A DNA stretch of 64,000 nucleotides from Trichomonas vaginalis G3. Its lineage: Eukaryota; Parabasalia; Trichomonadida; Trichomonadidae. The translations under genes were made by a program, and so were the position numbers. This document shows, one piece after another, positions 19,467 through 28,878 of the stretch; the first letter of the stretch is position 1; every line of letters starts with the position of its first letter. The stretch lies in the NCBI RefSeq assembly GCF_026262505.1, contig NC_067207.1, forward strand, positions 15,592,082 to 15,656,081, read 5' to 3'. The notes below the pieces were generated by a model. It did not search any database and was not told where the DNA came from. It worked only from the letters and a program-made list of their open reading frames with translations.

Positions 19467-19833
19467 GACGATAAAAATCTCTGCTACTGTCAGTAAAAGT
19501 ACTGCTACTGTCAGTAAAAGTACTGCTACTGTCAGTAAAAGTACTGCTACTGTCAGTAAAAGTACTGCTACTGTCAGAAAAAGTACTGCTATTGTCAGAA
19601 AAAGTACTGCTACTGACAGTAAAAGTACTGCTACTGACAGTAAAAGTACTGCTACTGACAGTAAAAGTACTGCTAGGAGCAGAAAAAAGGAAAATTTGAG
19701 AGGGTTTTCGACGATAAAGTACTGCTACTGTCAGTAAAAGTACTGCTACTGTCAGAAAAAGTACTGCTACTGTCAGTAAAAGTACTGCTACTGTCAGTAG
19801 CAGTACTGCTAGGAGCAGAGATTTTTATCGTTG
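19467..19833 (+). repeat. 21-bp minisatellite bounded by an 18-bp inverted repeat
   Basis: The array repeats TACTGCTACTGTCAGTAAAAG with small variants, interrupted once by a different spacer near 19680-19715. It is enclosed by ACGATAAAAATCTCTGCT on the left and its reverse complement on the right, so the whole block could fold back. It lies directly before the small gene at 19860. Confidence 0.85.
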
Positions 19834-19859
19834 TGGTCCGACGGTTAAGCCACAAACGA

Positions 19860-20084
19860 ATGTCCGACGTCCCACCAACCGAGCCCATTCCCAAACCAGA
19901 GGAACCTAAAGCACCAGCCCCTGCACCTCAGTTCCAGCAATTCCAATCTCAATCCAAATTACTACCAATTCCAATACAAATCGAAGAAGGTCTGAACCGC
20001 TTACGCAAAGATTATGCCACAGCCCCAATTGAGAGAAAGTTGTTGCTAAATTCAGTAAAAATAATGTTTAGGGTAGAAGGGTAG
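19860..20084 (+). CDS. Short Pro/Gln-rich Polinton protein (MSDVPPTE start)
   Basis: The product begins MSDVPPTEPIPKPEEPKAP, continues Gln/Pro-rich and ends in a charged helical stretch (GLNRLRKDYATAPIERK). The same start follows a different minisatellite in copy 2 (62647), where the rest of the gene differs. The function is unknown. Its last codons share sequence with the KilA-N remnant near 20940, which suggests local rearrangement. Confidence 0.4.
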   Translation: MSDVPPTEPIPKPEEPKAPAPAPQFQQFQSQSKLLPIPIQIEEGLNRLRKDYATAPIERKLLLNSVKIMFRVEG

Positions 20085-20202
20085 ATCTACCCTGATATCT
20101 ACCCTCTTTTCTACCCTCTTGAATTTTCATGAATTTCATCGTAGAAAACTCTTGAAAACAATTTATTTTTAAAACAATATATTTTTTTTTATTTTATTTG
20201 AA

Positions 20203-20786
20203 ATGTACGCTGAGTTTGTTGGAGAAGACCGTTGGGAAACTTGTTTGTTAGATGAGAAATATGAAATTCACTGTTGTGAGTCATTTGAAGTCAGAAACAA
20301 AAAGACAAAAAGAGTTTTAAGCGAATGGGAGCGAAATGACGGATATGCTGATATGAAGATGGGTGGAAAACACTATTTTAAACATGTTGTCATTGCAACT
20401 CATTTTATACCGAATCCTAACAATTTACCTTTTGTAGACCATATAAACCATATAAGAAACGACAATAGACTTGAAAACTTACGTTGGGTCACTTATTCTG
20501 AAAACAATAAGAACAAGGGTAGATTTAGAGATATTATATTCGAATTTGTCGACGAACTAGAAGATGAAACAATTGAAATTACAGACTATGGCAAGCATAC
20601 GTTTGAGTTTTACTACTATGCGAAGAACAAGACTCTTTCTACTTTTATACCGGCGTAAACTATAGGAAATTACAAGTATATTTTACTAAGGCGGGCTATG
20701 CTTATGTAAACACTAGAGATACAGATGGAAAATACGTTCGAATACTTCTTAACAAATTCAAGAAGCTATATGGCATACCATTTTAA
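20203..20786 (+). pseudogene. HNH homing-type endonuclease region (Polinton part, broken)
   Basis: The region encodes an HNH_3-type endonuclease with an N-terminal NUMOD4-like segment and the HNH core VDHINHIRNDNRLENLRWVT, which carries the expected His and Asn residues. Such enzymes nick or cut DNA and often travel as selfish cargo in viral genomes. It looks broken towards its end. Copy 2 has no counterpart here, so this is accessory cargo. Confidence 0.75.
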
Positions 20787-20811
20787 AACAATATATTTTT
20801 ACATATATTAA

Positions 20812-20971
20812 ATGCTTCAGGTTGAAAGAATACGGTGGAGCCAAAAGTGGCTCGACCTCAAAACAAGCATTTTATGAGCTTACAAAGGGTGTTATGAATG
20901 AATTCAAAGGTATTTACATACATCCTGACCTCGTTCATTTTGTTGCTAAATTCAGTAAAAATAATGTTTAG
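20812..20971 (+). pseudogene. Chimeric remnants: paralogue 5' end and KilA-N fragment
   Basis: A TTTTTACATATATTAA leader is followed by the start of the 18288-type gene (MLQVE), then a segment found inverted in copy 2 near 58813-58865 (it includes GGAGCCAAAAGTGGCTCGAC). A KilA-N fragment (FKGIYIHPDLVHFVAKFS) follows. These are fossil pieces with no coherent product. Confidence 0.6.
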
Positions 20972-21039
20972 GGTAGAAGGTTAGATATAACCTGATATCT
21001 ACCCTCTTTTCTACCCTCTTGAATTTTCATGAATTTTCA

Positions 21040-21375
21040 TGATTTCATCGTAAATGTTTTGTCGAAACTTCTTCATCGTATATGCTTTGTCGAAACTTCT
21101 TCTTCGTAAATGTTTTGTCAAAACTTCTTCGTAAATGTTTTGTCAAGACTTCTTCATCGTAATGAGCGTAAATGACCCAAAAATATAATTTAGGGTAGAA
21201 GGTTAGATATAACCTCTTTTCTACCCTCTTTTCTACCCTCTTGAATTTTCATGAATTTTCATGATTTCATCGTAAATGTTTTGTCATGAATTTCATCGTA
21301 AATGTTTTGTCATGATTTCATCGTAAATGTTTTGTCAAGACTTCTTCGTACATGTTTTCTACCCTCTTGAATTTT
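21040..21375 (+). repeat. Array of ~25-bp TTCGTAAATGTTTTGTCA-type repeats
   Basis: Short units of the form CTTCATCGTAAATGTTTTGTC, mixed with GGGTAGAAGG/CTACCCTC segments, precede the 21448 gene. The same family appears reverse-complemented after that gene and again near 34200-34500 and 58100-58760. Confidence 0.85.
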
Positions 21376-21447
21376 CATGAATTTTCCCGAAATAAAAAAT
21401 AAAGTTAGTTTTTTTAAAAAAATATTTTTTATTTTTATTGTAAGAAC

Positions 21448-22362
21448 ATGTTAGCAACAACAGCACCAAACTCGTTAGTCATGAACCCAACTTCAATGTT
21501 AGTAGAGATGAAAAGCTTCATTCCTTCTTCATATACTTTCGAAACAGAAATCCAGAAGATAAAGCAAGAACTTCTCCAAGGAGATTTAGATTGCACTGCA
21601 AAAGATGAAACAGATGAAGAATATCTTTATGAAATGCAGGATATTATTGACCATTTACCCAAATTGCCTGAAATCCAACAACAAAAGCTTACTATTCCAG
21701 AATTCGATGAAATAGAAGTCAAAGCAACTGACTCAGTAGAAATAAAGAAGTTCATACGAAAGGTTAACTATGAGTTTCTTGGATTTCATTGCAACCACAA
21801 AGTCATGGACAAAGATTGCGATATGGTATATAAGAACATCTCTGACATATACAAATCTGGGGAGTTTAAGACCTACGACAACTTTGTTTCGTTAGTTGCT
21901 GAATGTGTATGGCAGATAAGAGATAAAGATAGAAGAGGTAAGATATGGAATGAACAGATAAAACCCGCAACTTTTGAGTTAAAGAGAGCAATTGACGCCT
22001 TAGTCATACTAGCAGGTAAGGTTTCAGAATATAACGCAAAAATGAACCCACAATGTTCTAAATGTAAAGCAGCAATGAGGAAATATAACTACTCCGTCAA
22101 AGAGATAGAACGTATGCGAAACGACTATGCTGACTTAAAGAGGGAGGCAGAGAAACCAGCAGAAGATAAAATGGACATGTTGACATTTCTAAACAAAAAC
22201 TATCCAACAGCTGACGATTTCCTTCTTTCAGATGTCAAGAAGAAATATAAAGAAACCTTCGGTATCGTTAAAACATTCGATGTACTAAAAGAAGAAATTG
22301 AAGCTACGAAATTGTTTAGAATTTCACGAATTCACAATGTTTACCATGTAAAACGCTTATAA
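21448..22362 (+). CDS. Polinton protein with Cys cluster, unknown (304 aa)
   Basis: I do not recognise the family. The start MLATTAPNSLVMNPTSMLVE is conserved in copy 2. The centre is helical and charged, and a short Cys pattern (NPQCSKCKAAM) could bind zinc. The C-terminal part (FLNKNYPTADDFLLSDVKKKYKE) resembles a small helical DNA-binding region. The gene is framed by repeat arrays on both sides in opposite orientation. The copy-2 homologue is at 58958-59866 and is also open throughout. Confidence 0.65.
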   Translation: MLATTAPNSLVMNPTSMLVEMKSFIPSSYTFETEIQKIKQELLQGDLDCTAKDETDEEYLYEMQDIIDHLPKLPEIQQQKLTIPEFDEIEVKATDSVEIKKFIRKVNYEFLGFHCNHKVMDKDCDMVYKNISDIYKSGEFKTYDNFVSLVAECVWQIRDKDRRGKIWNEQIKPATFELKRAIDALVILAGKVSEYNAKMNPQCSKCKAAMRKYNYSVKEIERMRNDYADLKREAEKPAEDKMDMLTFLNKNYPTADDFLLSDVKKKYKETFGIVKTFDVLKEEIEATKLFRISRIHNVYHVKRL

Positions 22363-22435
22363 AATAACTGGGGTAGAAATGAGGGTAGATATCGGGTTAG
22401 ATATACCCATCTACCCTAAACATTATTTTTTGGTC

Positions 22436-23135
22436 ATTTACGCTCATTACGAAGAAGAAGTTTTGACAAAACATATACGAAGAAGTCTTGACAAAACATA
22501 TACGATGAAATCATGACAAAACATTTACGATGAAATCATGAAAATTCAAGAGGTGACAAAACATATACGATGAAATCATGAAAATTCATGAAAATTCAAG
22601 AGGGTAGAAAAGAGGGTAGAAAAGAGGTTATATCTACCCATCTACCCTAAACATTATTTTTTGGTCATTTACGCTCATTACGAAGAAGAAGTCTTGACAA
22701 AACATATACGATGAAATCATGACAAAACATTTACGATGAAATCATGACAAAACATTTACGAAGAAGTCTTGACAAAACATTTACGAAGAAGTCTTGACAA
22801 AACATTTACGATGAAATCATGACAAAACATTTACGAAGAAGTCTTGACAAAACATTTACGAAGAAGTCTTGACAAAACATATACGATGAAATCATGAAAA
22901 TTCATGAAAATTCAAGAGGGTAGAAAAGAGGGTAGAAAAGAGGTTATATCTACCCATCTACCCTAAACATTATTTTTTGGTCATTTACGCTCATTACGAA
23001 GAAGAAGTCTTGACAAAACATATACGATGAAATCATGACAAAACATTTACGATGAAATCATGACAAAACATTTACGAAGAAGTCTTGACAAAACATTTAC
23101 GAAGAAGTCTTGACAAAACATTTACGATGAAAATC
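22436..23135 (-). repeat. Array of ~25-bp repeats, inverted relative to 21040-21375
   Basis: Units of TTTACGAAGAAGTCTTGACAAAACA and the ATGAAATCATGACAAAACA variant are repeated many times. They are organised in three larger blocks, each starting with GGTCATTTACGCTCATTACGAAG less a few bases and separated by GGGTAGAAAAGAGG/CTACCC sequences. There are no unique spacers, so it is not a CRISPR array. Confidence 0.9.
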
Positions 23136-23212
23136 GTGAATTTCCTTAAGATAGAAAAAATAAAGTTATTTTTATTTTTATTTATTTTTTTATCCGGAAT
23201 ATAAAGACAGAT

Positions 23213-23992
23213 ATGTCAACAACAGAGAACACAACAACAGTTATAGTCCATGAAGACATAAATGAAGAATATGAGTACATACAGTTTAACAAACAACTCC
23301 GTCTCATTCGTTCGGTCAAAGACGATATGTACCAAATGCAAAGTATTTTGACAGCATGTTTTGCTCCAGATACTATGAAACCACAAGATTGGTTTGAATT
23401 AAATAGCACTCATGAACTCCTCAGTGAGTTTGAACATGTAGAACTTAAAAAGATGTACCAAGACAGACAAAACTTACCATCACATCTAAAAGGTATATAT
23501 GTTCATAAGTTCCTAGTTAGTTCAATAGCAATGTGGGCTTCACCTCGTTATGCAATCTACATACTTATGCTACTTGACGAACTTTGTACAAAGCAGAGAG
23601 AAGATATGATGAAAGAAGACAAAAACATACAGAAAAGAATACCACGTTCGGTACCAAAAGGAAAGGAAAAGAACTATAAGTATATGATTTATACTGAAGA
23701 GATGGAAAATGAAGAAGACAGAGATATGGTTATGTTGCATTTAGTCAGAAGAAACAACAAAAGCTTTTACGACCTTGCTAAGATTTACAAATCTGACAGA
23801 AATTGGTTCTATCGCGAAAACTTACCGATTTCAATGACACCGAATGAAGATGTGAAACAAATAGTTCAAGATACGTTACCTCAAACACACTATGATATTA
23901 AAGGTTGTACAATTCTTACCTTCAAAGAAGATTTGCCATTGTTAAAGGAAAAAATAACAGAGTATTTTGACAACTTCAAACAAGTAGGGTAG
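23213..23992 (+). CDS. KilA-N domain protein (Polinton)
   Basis: The 259-residue protein has a KilA-N core in the middle: DWFELNSTHELLSE, then LKGIYVHKFLVSSIAMWASPRYAIYI with the domain's invariant G-Y-V-H and W-x-S-P-x-(Y/F) pattern. The C-terminal region is highly conserved in copy 2 (IPRSVPKGKEKNYKYMIYT; RRNNKSFYDLAKIYKS). KilA-N proteins are DNA-binding proteins of large DNA viruses and phages, with regulatory roles mostly inferred. The centre differs strongly from the copy-2 protein while both ends match. Confidence 0.82.
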   Translation: MSTTENTTTVIVHEDINEEYEYIQFNKQLRLIRSVKDDMYQMQSILTACFAPDTMKPQDWFELNSTHELLSEFEHVELKKMYQDRQNLPSHLKGIYVHKFLVSSIAMWASPRYAIYILMLLDELCTKQREDMMKEDKNIQKRIPRSVPKGKEKNYKYMIYTEEMENEEDRDMVMLHLVRRNNKSFYDLAKIYKSDRNWFYRENLPISMTPNEDVKQIVQDTLPQTHYDIKGCTILTFKEDLPLLKEKITEYFDNFKQVG

Positions 23993-24007
23993 ATGAACCA
24001 TTTATTT

Positions 24008-24880
24008 TTATTGACTTTTTACAATTTGAACTTTGTTCGCGTAGATATGAATTCTGAAAGAAGTATGAGGGTCTTGTATGACTTTGTACTTCTCCCATAG
24101 TTCATGTCTGTCAAACTTACCTGCCATGGACTCTTTCATAAGTTCCATGAAATCGTCTTCGGACAATCCGGGGAAAAGTATGATATCAGTAAGTATTCTC
24201 TTTACATCCTTACTTAAACTCTTTGCTGTCTGTACACAAATGACAACAGAGATGTTAAAGTGTCTGAGCTTCTTAAGAATTCGACACATATCTTGTTCTC
24301 TATTCTTTAACAAAGGATGAGAAGCAAAGTCATCTAAGATAAGAAGACATCTATGAGGGTAGGTCTTCCAATCGTAAGATTGCAATTTCTTCGAAATGTA
24401 TTCTATCTCTTTCTGTTTGTTTCTGAAGTGTTTCTTCTCTAATATTCTCTGCATTTCCTCATTTGGGTCTTTAAACTTCGAATTGACATACTCATTTATA
24501 GCATTATACTTCAAAACTCTTCTTTGGTACTTCTTTATCCAATCTAACAACTCAGTATCCTTTATACATACTAACTTAGATTTCTTTATAATATCTTTGA
24601 ACGAATTGACGGTTTGGTCAAATTGACCAGAAGTACTACAAATGACTACTAACTCATAGAATGGGTTCTTCTCATCTAGTTCTTGTTGTTGTGCAGCCAT
24701 TTTAAGATAAGTGAAAGTCTTACCCGACCCAGGTGGTGCGATTAGACCTGTTATACCATTCTGAGCAAATAGGAACTTGTCATGTATGGGTTTTATCTGA
24801 GCATTTTCCAACTTCCTCTTGTTCTTGTTTAAAACATTCTCAAATTTCTTGTCAATGTCAGCAAACTTTTTTTCTAACAT
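24008..24880 (-). CDS. A32-like genome-packaging ATPase (Polinton)
   Basis: The protein (290 residues from the ATG at 24880, start MLEKKFADIDKKF) carries Walker A APPGSGKT (48-55) and Walker B CLLILDDF (near 180), followed by a conserved segment with VVICVQTAKSL. This matches the FtsK/HerA-type packaging ATPases of Polintons, virophages and large DNA viruses, which pump DNA into capsids. The frame stays open upstream to 24982, but that part overlaps the opposite gene, and the inner ATG follows the usual T-rich leader. Confidence 0.88.
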   Translation of the reverse strand: MLEKKFADIDKKFENVLNKNKRKLENAQIKPIHDKFLFAQNGITGLIAPPGSGKTFTYLKMAAQQQELDEKNPFYELVVICSTSGQFDQTVNSFKDIIKKSKLVCIKDTELLDWIKKYQRRVLKYNAINEYVNSKFKDPNEEMQRILEKKHFRNKQKEIEYISKKLQSYDWKTYPHRCLLILDDFASHPLLKNREQDMCRILKKLRHFNISVVICVQTAKSLSKDVKRILTDIILFPGLSEDDFMELMKESMAGKFDRHELWEKYKVIQDPHTSFRIHIYANKVQIVKSQ

Positions 24881-24916
24881 ATTTTTAGAAAAATTAAAAT
24901 TTTTATCTTTTTGAAA

Positions 24917-25372
24917 ATGTCTAGCGATTTCGCTATCTATATTCGAGACAAACTTTTTGACAGCAAAACATCTGTAGACCATAAAATCTTACATAGTGTA
25001 AACAAGAAAGGGGAATTTGTTCTAAAGTTCTGTTTCTGGGAATATGACAAGAACCATAAAACATTAAGCAGAGAAGTCTTAAAATTTGTCAATGACAGAC
25101 TTGTTGACAGAGATGACGCCGATTGGAAAGATGAAGTCCAACAAAAGTTCTTAGAATGCAAAGAAGACACATGCGCTGTTCTTGAAGATGAAATAGAAAA
25201 CAGAATAGAAGAGCTATTAAAGGACAAAGACCTTTTACAAAAATATGGTTCTGAGAAGTTTGACATAACTCCACCAGAGAAGAAGAAGAAGAGAGAGAAG
25301 AAAGAAAAGAAAGTAGAAGAAGAGAAGAAAGAACCAGAGCCAGTTCCAGAGAAAAAGAAATTTGACATGTAA
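24917..25372 (+). CDS. Lys/Glu-rich Polinton protein (151 aa)
   Basis: The protein starts MSSDFAIYIRDKLFDSK and ends in a very charged low-complexity tail (EKKKKREKKEKKVEEEKK). It diverges from the packaging ATPase gene across a short shared leader. No family is recognised. The same gene and order occur at the window end in copy 2 (63651 onwards). Confidence 0.65.
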   Translation: MSSDFAIYIRDKLFDSKTSVDHKILHSVNKKGEFVLKFCFWEYDKNHKTLSREVLKFVNDRLVDRDDADWKDEVQQKFLECKEDTCAVLEDEIENRIEELLKDKDLLQKYGSEKFDITPPEKKKKREKKEKKVEEEKKEPEPVPEKKKFDM

Positions 25373-25388
25373 AAATAAAATTTTATTT

Positions 25389-25808
25389 TTAGAACATTTC
25401 TGGGTCAATGTCAATGTTCTCTTCCTCTTTAGGAGCAAACACTGGTTTAGACTCTAAAATCTTTTTACCCAATCTACCCTGAACTTCAACTATCTTAGAC
25501 TCATAATATTCATAGTCGTCTGCTTTCTTTGGTTCATAAGGTATAACAAGTTTGTATGCTTTGCCTTCTTTAAGGTTTGAAAACCTTCTGTCAAAATTTT
25601 CTTTGACTGCTAACAAACCTTCTATGTCTAAGTCTTCAAATTTCGCACCATTTTTAGTCACAATAGCAAACTTAACTGGTTCGATGTTCCAAACTTTGCT
25701 GAATGAAGACTTTTCAAAATGGTAGAAGTAAACATTCAAATAAGCGAATGGGTCTAGTTCTTCTTTGACTTCTGTCATGTACTTGTTGACTGAAATATAT
25801 TTCGTCAT
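25389..25808 (-). CDS. Polinton protein, unknown (139 aa)
   Basis: The protein starts MTKYISVNKYMTEVKEELDP and ends acidic (EEENIDIDPEMF). Predicted beta-rich centre and acidic tail are features often seen in single-strand DNA-binding proteins of such elements, but I cannot claim homology. Its leader (TATTTTTTTATCCGATAGAAAAG before ATG, less the first few bases) is nearly the same as that of the gene at 26175, so the two are probably co-regulated. Confidence 0.6.
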   Translation of the reverse strand: MTKYISVNKYMTEVKEELDPFAYLNVYFYHFEKSSFSKVWNIEPVKFAIVTKNGAKFEDLDIEGLLAVKENFDRRFSNLKEGKAYKLVIPYEPKKADDYEYYESKIVEVQGRLGKKILESKPVFAPKEEENIDIDPEMF

Positions 25809-25857
25809 CTTTTCTATCGGATAAAAAAATATTTTTTTTAAAATTTACTCAGAAAAA

Positions 25858-26175
25858 TTATTTCTTTCTATATTTGCCATTCCGAACTTCGAAAAGATGT
25901 TTTATACTAGCATAGAATTTTTCTCTAGAGCTTGGTCTTATATCGTTTTCATGACAATATTTTCTATATTCTTCATATAAAGCCTTTTTTTCATACATTT
26001 CATAAGGACAATCTAACCAGAATAGCGCATATCCATTTTCGTTATCTAGGTCTCTATATGTTTCTTCTGTTTGTGGAATTTCGCTTTCTTCTGTTTGTGG
26101 AATTTCGCTTTGTGGCTTAAAAAGATGTGGGCAAGAAGGGTCTGGCGCTATGTAAAAAGTTAATTTTTCTGTCAT
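25858..26175 (-). CDS. Stand-alone winged-helix protein, paralogue of 26212 gene (105 aa)
   Basis: The C-terminal half (ALYEEYRKYCHENDIRPSSREKFYASIKHLFEVRNGKYRKK in segments) follows the pattern of the C-terminal winged-helix domain found after SF3 helicases of the D5 type. The N-terminal half has a duplicated SEIPQTEE segment. It is related to the next protein and lies in the same direction as the helicase gene. Confidence 0.6.
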   Translation of the reverse strand: MTEKLTFYIAPDPSCPHLFKPQSEIPQTEESEIPQTEETYRDLDNENGYALFWLDCPYEMYEKKALYEEYRKYCHENDIRPSSREKFYASIKHLFEVRNGKYRKK

Positions 26176-26211
26176 CTTTTCTATCGGATAAAAAAATATT
26201 TTTTTTTAAAT

Positions 26212-26484
26212 TTACTCATAAAAAATTTTCTTTGTATATACACCATTCTGTATGTCTAAAAGATTTTTGACATTTGCCAAGAATGTTCGTTTAGACGCTG
26301 CCATATAACCATATTCTTGACAATATTGTTTATATTCATCGTACAATGACCTTTCATCTAAACACTCAAAGTTAGTCTCATCTATAAACAGTTCATATAC
26401 ACTCTTGTTTGCTTCTAACAATGTTTGTCTCTCTTCGGTATATGGAATTTGTCTTGGATTGAACTTAGAAATATCTAATGTCAA
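26212..26484 (-). CDS. Winged-helix protein next to the SF3 helicase (90 aa)
   Basis: The product contains SLYDEYKQYCQEYGYMAASKR and TFLANVKNLLDI, less linking residues. This pattern resembles the domain that follows the ATPase core in D5-type primase-helicases. The gene overlaps the 3' end of the helicase gene by about 20 bases. It may supply the helicase's DNA-binding part as a separate chain. Confidence 0.6.
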   Translation of the reverse strand: MTLDISKFNPRQIPYTEERQTLLEANKSVYELFIDETNFECLDERSLYDEYKQYCQEYGYMAASKRTFLANVKNLLDIQNGVYTKKIFYE

Positions 26485-27445
26485 AATATGAGAACAAGTG
26501 GTTGTAAAAGTCAGATGTCAAAGTTTCTGCTAAGTCGTCAAAATATTCTGTATCTTGCATATGAGAATCTGACGTTCTGACAACTACATATCTTCTGTCA
26601 GAACTTTCTAACTTCATCGGAACAGCATTGTTTGAAACCATAATGAAGTTTGCAACATTTTCACAAACTCTTTGGTCTTTATACTTTCTTTCAACAACTC
26701 CAACTTTGTCTGTTATAAGACTCTTCAAAGCATCTGAGTTTAAAACTTTTGTTGTATCTATACTTTGAAGTTCGTTGCATACTATAAGTTTCATATTCTC
26801 TATTGAGGAGTTAAACTTGCCACAGATGTTTTCTAAGTTTGTCATATTCGGGTTCGAATAGCCTTCTAACAGTTTGCACAAAATATCTGTAAAGAATGTG
26901 TTCTTACCAGTTCCTTGCTTTCCAATTATAATGAGAGCAGTTTCATTTTTAGCACTTGGATGTTGTAAGATGTTTGCAAACCAACATAAGATATACTCAT
27001 AAACCTTTTCGTTTCCATTGCATATAATTTCTTTGACATGGTCTAACCAAGCTTCTATAATATTTTCTTTCCATTCTACTTGTTCGTATTTATATCCAGT
27101 GAAGATAGAATAGAAGTTTGGAGAAGGTGTATAAAACTTTATACCTCGAACTGAAAAATCTTCTAACTTTGACAATAAGATATCCCAAGCATCTAACATC
27201 TTCATTCCAACTTGTACAACTTTTATTTTCTTAAGTTTCTGTCTACATTCTTGTTCAGACACTATTGTTGCTCTTGGTTTGTTAAAGACTACATCCCATT
27301 CTTTCATGACATAACATTCTGGGGCAGAGTCAACATAAATGACTAAACGTTTCAAATTCTCGACTGCTTTGTTATAGTCTCTAAATGGACACATATTTCT
27401 GAATGCTTGGAAGTCATAAAAATCTGAAACATCTATTCTGTACAT
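26465..27445 (-). CDS. SF3 (D5-like) helicase (Polinton)
   Basis: The 326-residue protein has the superfamily 3 motif set: Walker A GKQGTGKN (175-182), Walker B LIVCNE (220-225), motif C NFIMVSNN (266-273) and the arginine finger region DRRYVVV (283-289). SF3 helicases unwind DNA at viral and Polinton replication origins. The region before residue 120 does not show primase motifs to me. The leader is the T-rich element type (TTTTTATTTTTATAAAAATG). Confidence 0.88.
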   Translation of the reverse strand: MYRIDVSDFYDFQAFRNMCPFRDYNKAVENLKRLVIYVDSAPECYVMKEWDVVFNKPRATIVSEQECRQKLKKIKVVQVGMKMLDAWDILLSKLEDFSVRGIKFYTPSPNFYSIFTGYKYEQVEWKENIIEAWLDHVKEIICNGNEKVYEYILCWFANILQHPSAKNETALIIIGKQGTGKNTFFTDILCKLLEGYSNPNMTNLENICGKFNSSIENMKLIVCNELQSIDTTKVLNSDALKSLITDKVGVVERKYKDQRVCENVANFIMVSNNAVPMKLESSDRRYVVVRTSDSHMQDTEYFDDLAETLTSDFYNHLFSYFDIRYF

Positions 27446-27476
27446 TTTTATAAAAATAAAAAAAAATATTATTTTT

Positions 27477-28274
27477 TTATTCTTGACTTTGTTGTTCCAT
27501 TTGTTGCATTTGTTGTTCTTGAGCTATTTGTTGTTGAAGTTGTTCTTGTAATACAATACTTTCACCAGTTGCATCTTCCAATTCGAAACTTTCTGCCGTC
27601 ATTGACAAATACATAGGACATAAAAGTTTTACAGGAACAAAGTTTGCGTCGACTAAGGTTAAGTTTATGTTTGCTAAAGTGTTTGAGTTCACTAAAGCTG
27701 AAAACTCTGCATTCGAATGAACAATAGGCAAACCAGCAGAGAATGTGTTGTTTATACGCATGAGTATCTTTTGGTCATAGTAGTTTCTGTCGACATTCGA
27801 ATAACACTTTGAACCTAAGTTTGAAACAATATATAAAATAGGTGTGCTTAAAGTCAATGGAATAGACATTCCTTGTATGACACCTTTTCCTGTTATAGGA
27901 AACTGTTGGTAGTAAAAACCAGATATAAGTTTTGTATTATAGCTCATATCGTTTATAGTAAACTCAGTCGGACATCCAAACATAATGAAACCTGCTCTAG
28001 TTGCAGCACATGTTACATCCGTCCTTAAAGTATTAAATAAGTCAACAAAACCTGTTGGTGGTATATCTGAGTAAGTATCTTCAAAGGAGTATTTTTTACC
28101 ATTCACAACAATAAAGTCTTCTGGTGTCAAAAGAGCAAAACAGGCTTTAGTCGTCATTGTGTTTAAGGTTAGTTTACAATATCGTCCTTGAGGACTTTGT
28201 AAGTTTGTTGTTATAGAATTATATGACTCAGGGTTTTTAGTCGTAATAGTATAAACCATTATGTCTTCTGCCAT
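27477..28274 (-). CDS. Probable minor capsid (penton-like) protein (Polinton)
   Basis: The 265-residue protein looks beta-rich (VYTITTKNPESYNSI, YCKLTLNTMTTKACF, GFIMFGCPTEFTI) with a Gln-rich tail. Its size and its position between helicase and major capsid genes suit the single-jelly-roll penton protein of Polintons. I assign this by context and character, not by clear motif. A fold prediction would decide. Confidence 0.5.
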   Translation of the reverse strand: MAEDIMVYTITTKNPESYNSITTNLQSPQGRYCKLTLNTMTTKACFALLTPEDFIVVNGKKYSFEDTYSDIPPTGFVDLFNTLRTDVTCAATRAGFIMFGCPTEFTINDMSYNTKLISGFYYQQFPITGKGVIQGMSIPLTLSTPILYIVSNLGSKCYSNVDRNYYDQKILMRINNTFSAGLPIVHSNAEFSALVNSNTLANINLTLVDANFVPVKLLCPMYLSMTAESFELEDATGESIVLQEQLQQQIAQEQQMQQMEQQSQE

Positions 28275-28278
28275 TTAC

Positions 28279-28860
28279 TTAGCAAATAAATTTTAATGAA
28301 ATGTTGTGGTCGTCAAATATTTTTATAACGTCTGGGAAACTATACTTTAAGTTCAACGTTTCACCTCCTTTCATAACGTATATCTTGTCAATGACATTAT
28401 ATGAAACACCACAGCAACTAATGTCGGGTTCTATTTCTTTGATGTTTATATCGTCTGCCTCTGTCAAAAGTTTCAATAGTTCTTTCAAAACTTCATGAGG
28501 TGCAATGACATAGGAGCTCACCTTTACAGGGTTGTGTTCGACCAAGTTTAACATTATACCTAAAGCTTGACAAATCTTCTCCTGAGTTTGAAGTTTGTCT
28601 TTCAGTTGTTGGTAGTCGTTTCGAATATCTGCAACAGAACTTAAGTCTCTGCTAACTTCAGGGTATGTTGGTTGTTCTTTTACAGGAACTATTGTTATAC
28701 CATCTTCGTCCTCGTATGGTTTCCCCACTTCAACATCTCTGTCTTTGACATTGACAATAACACTTTGACTGTTTGTTTGAGTTGGTGAATTTAACTTCAC
28801 ATCTGCCACCGCCATTAAACCTTTTGAAACACTTACGCTTCTATTTTTCGGAAATGACAT
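28279..28860 (-). CDS. Polinton protein, unknown (start MSFPKNRS)
   Basis: The likely start is the ATG at 28860, since it follows the element-type leader (TTTTATTCTAAGTAAA). The frame runs further upstream, but only over the opposite gene. The protein has a disordered N-terminus, a helical centre (DIRNDYQQLKDKLQTQEKI) and a compact C-terminal part with a Cys pair (ISCCGVSYNV). No family is recognised. Confidence 0.55.
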   Translation of the reverse strand: MSFPKNRSVSVSKGLMAVADVKLNSPTQTNSQSVIVNVKDRDVEVGKPYEDEDGITIVPVKEQPTYPEVSRDLSSVADIRNDYQQLKDKLQTQEKICQALGIMLNLVEHNPVKVSSYVIAPHEVLKELLKLLTEADDINIKEIEPDISCCGVSYNVIDKIYVMKGGETLNLKYSFPDVIKIFDDHNISLKFIC

Positions 28861-28878
28861 TTTACTTAGAATAAAAAG

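Noticed and set aside
22436-23135. CRISPR-like array
   Set aside because: The repeats are contiguous and variable without unique spacers, and the setting is eukaryotic.
24937-25368. Ser/Phe-rich antisense frame opposite the Lys/Glu-rich gene
   Set aside because: Low-complexity shadow of a GAA/AAG-rich coding strand.
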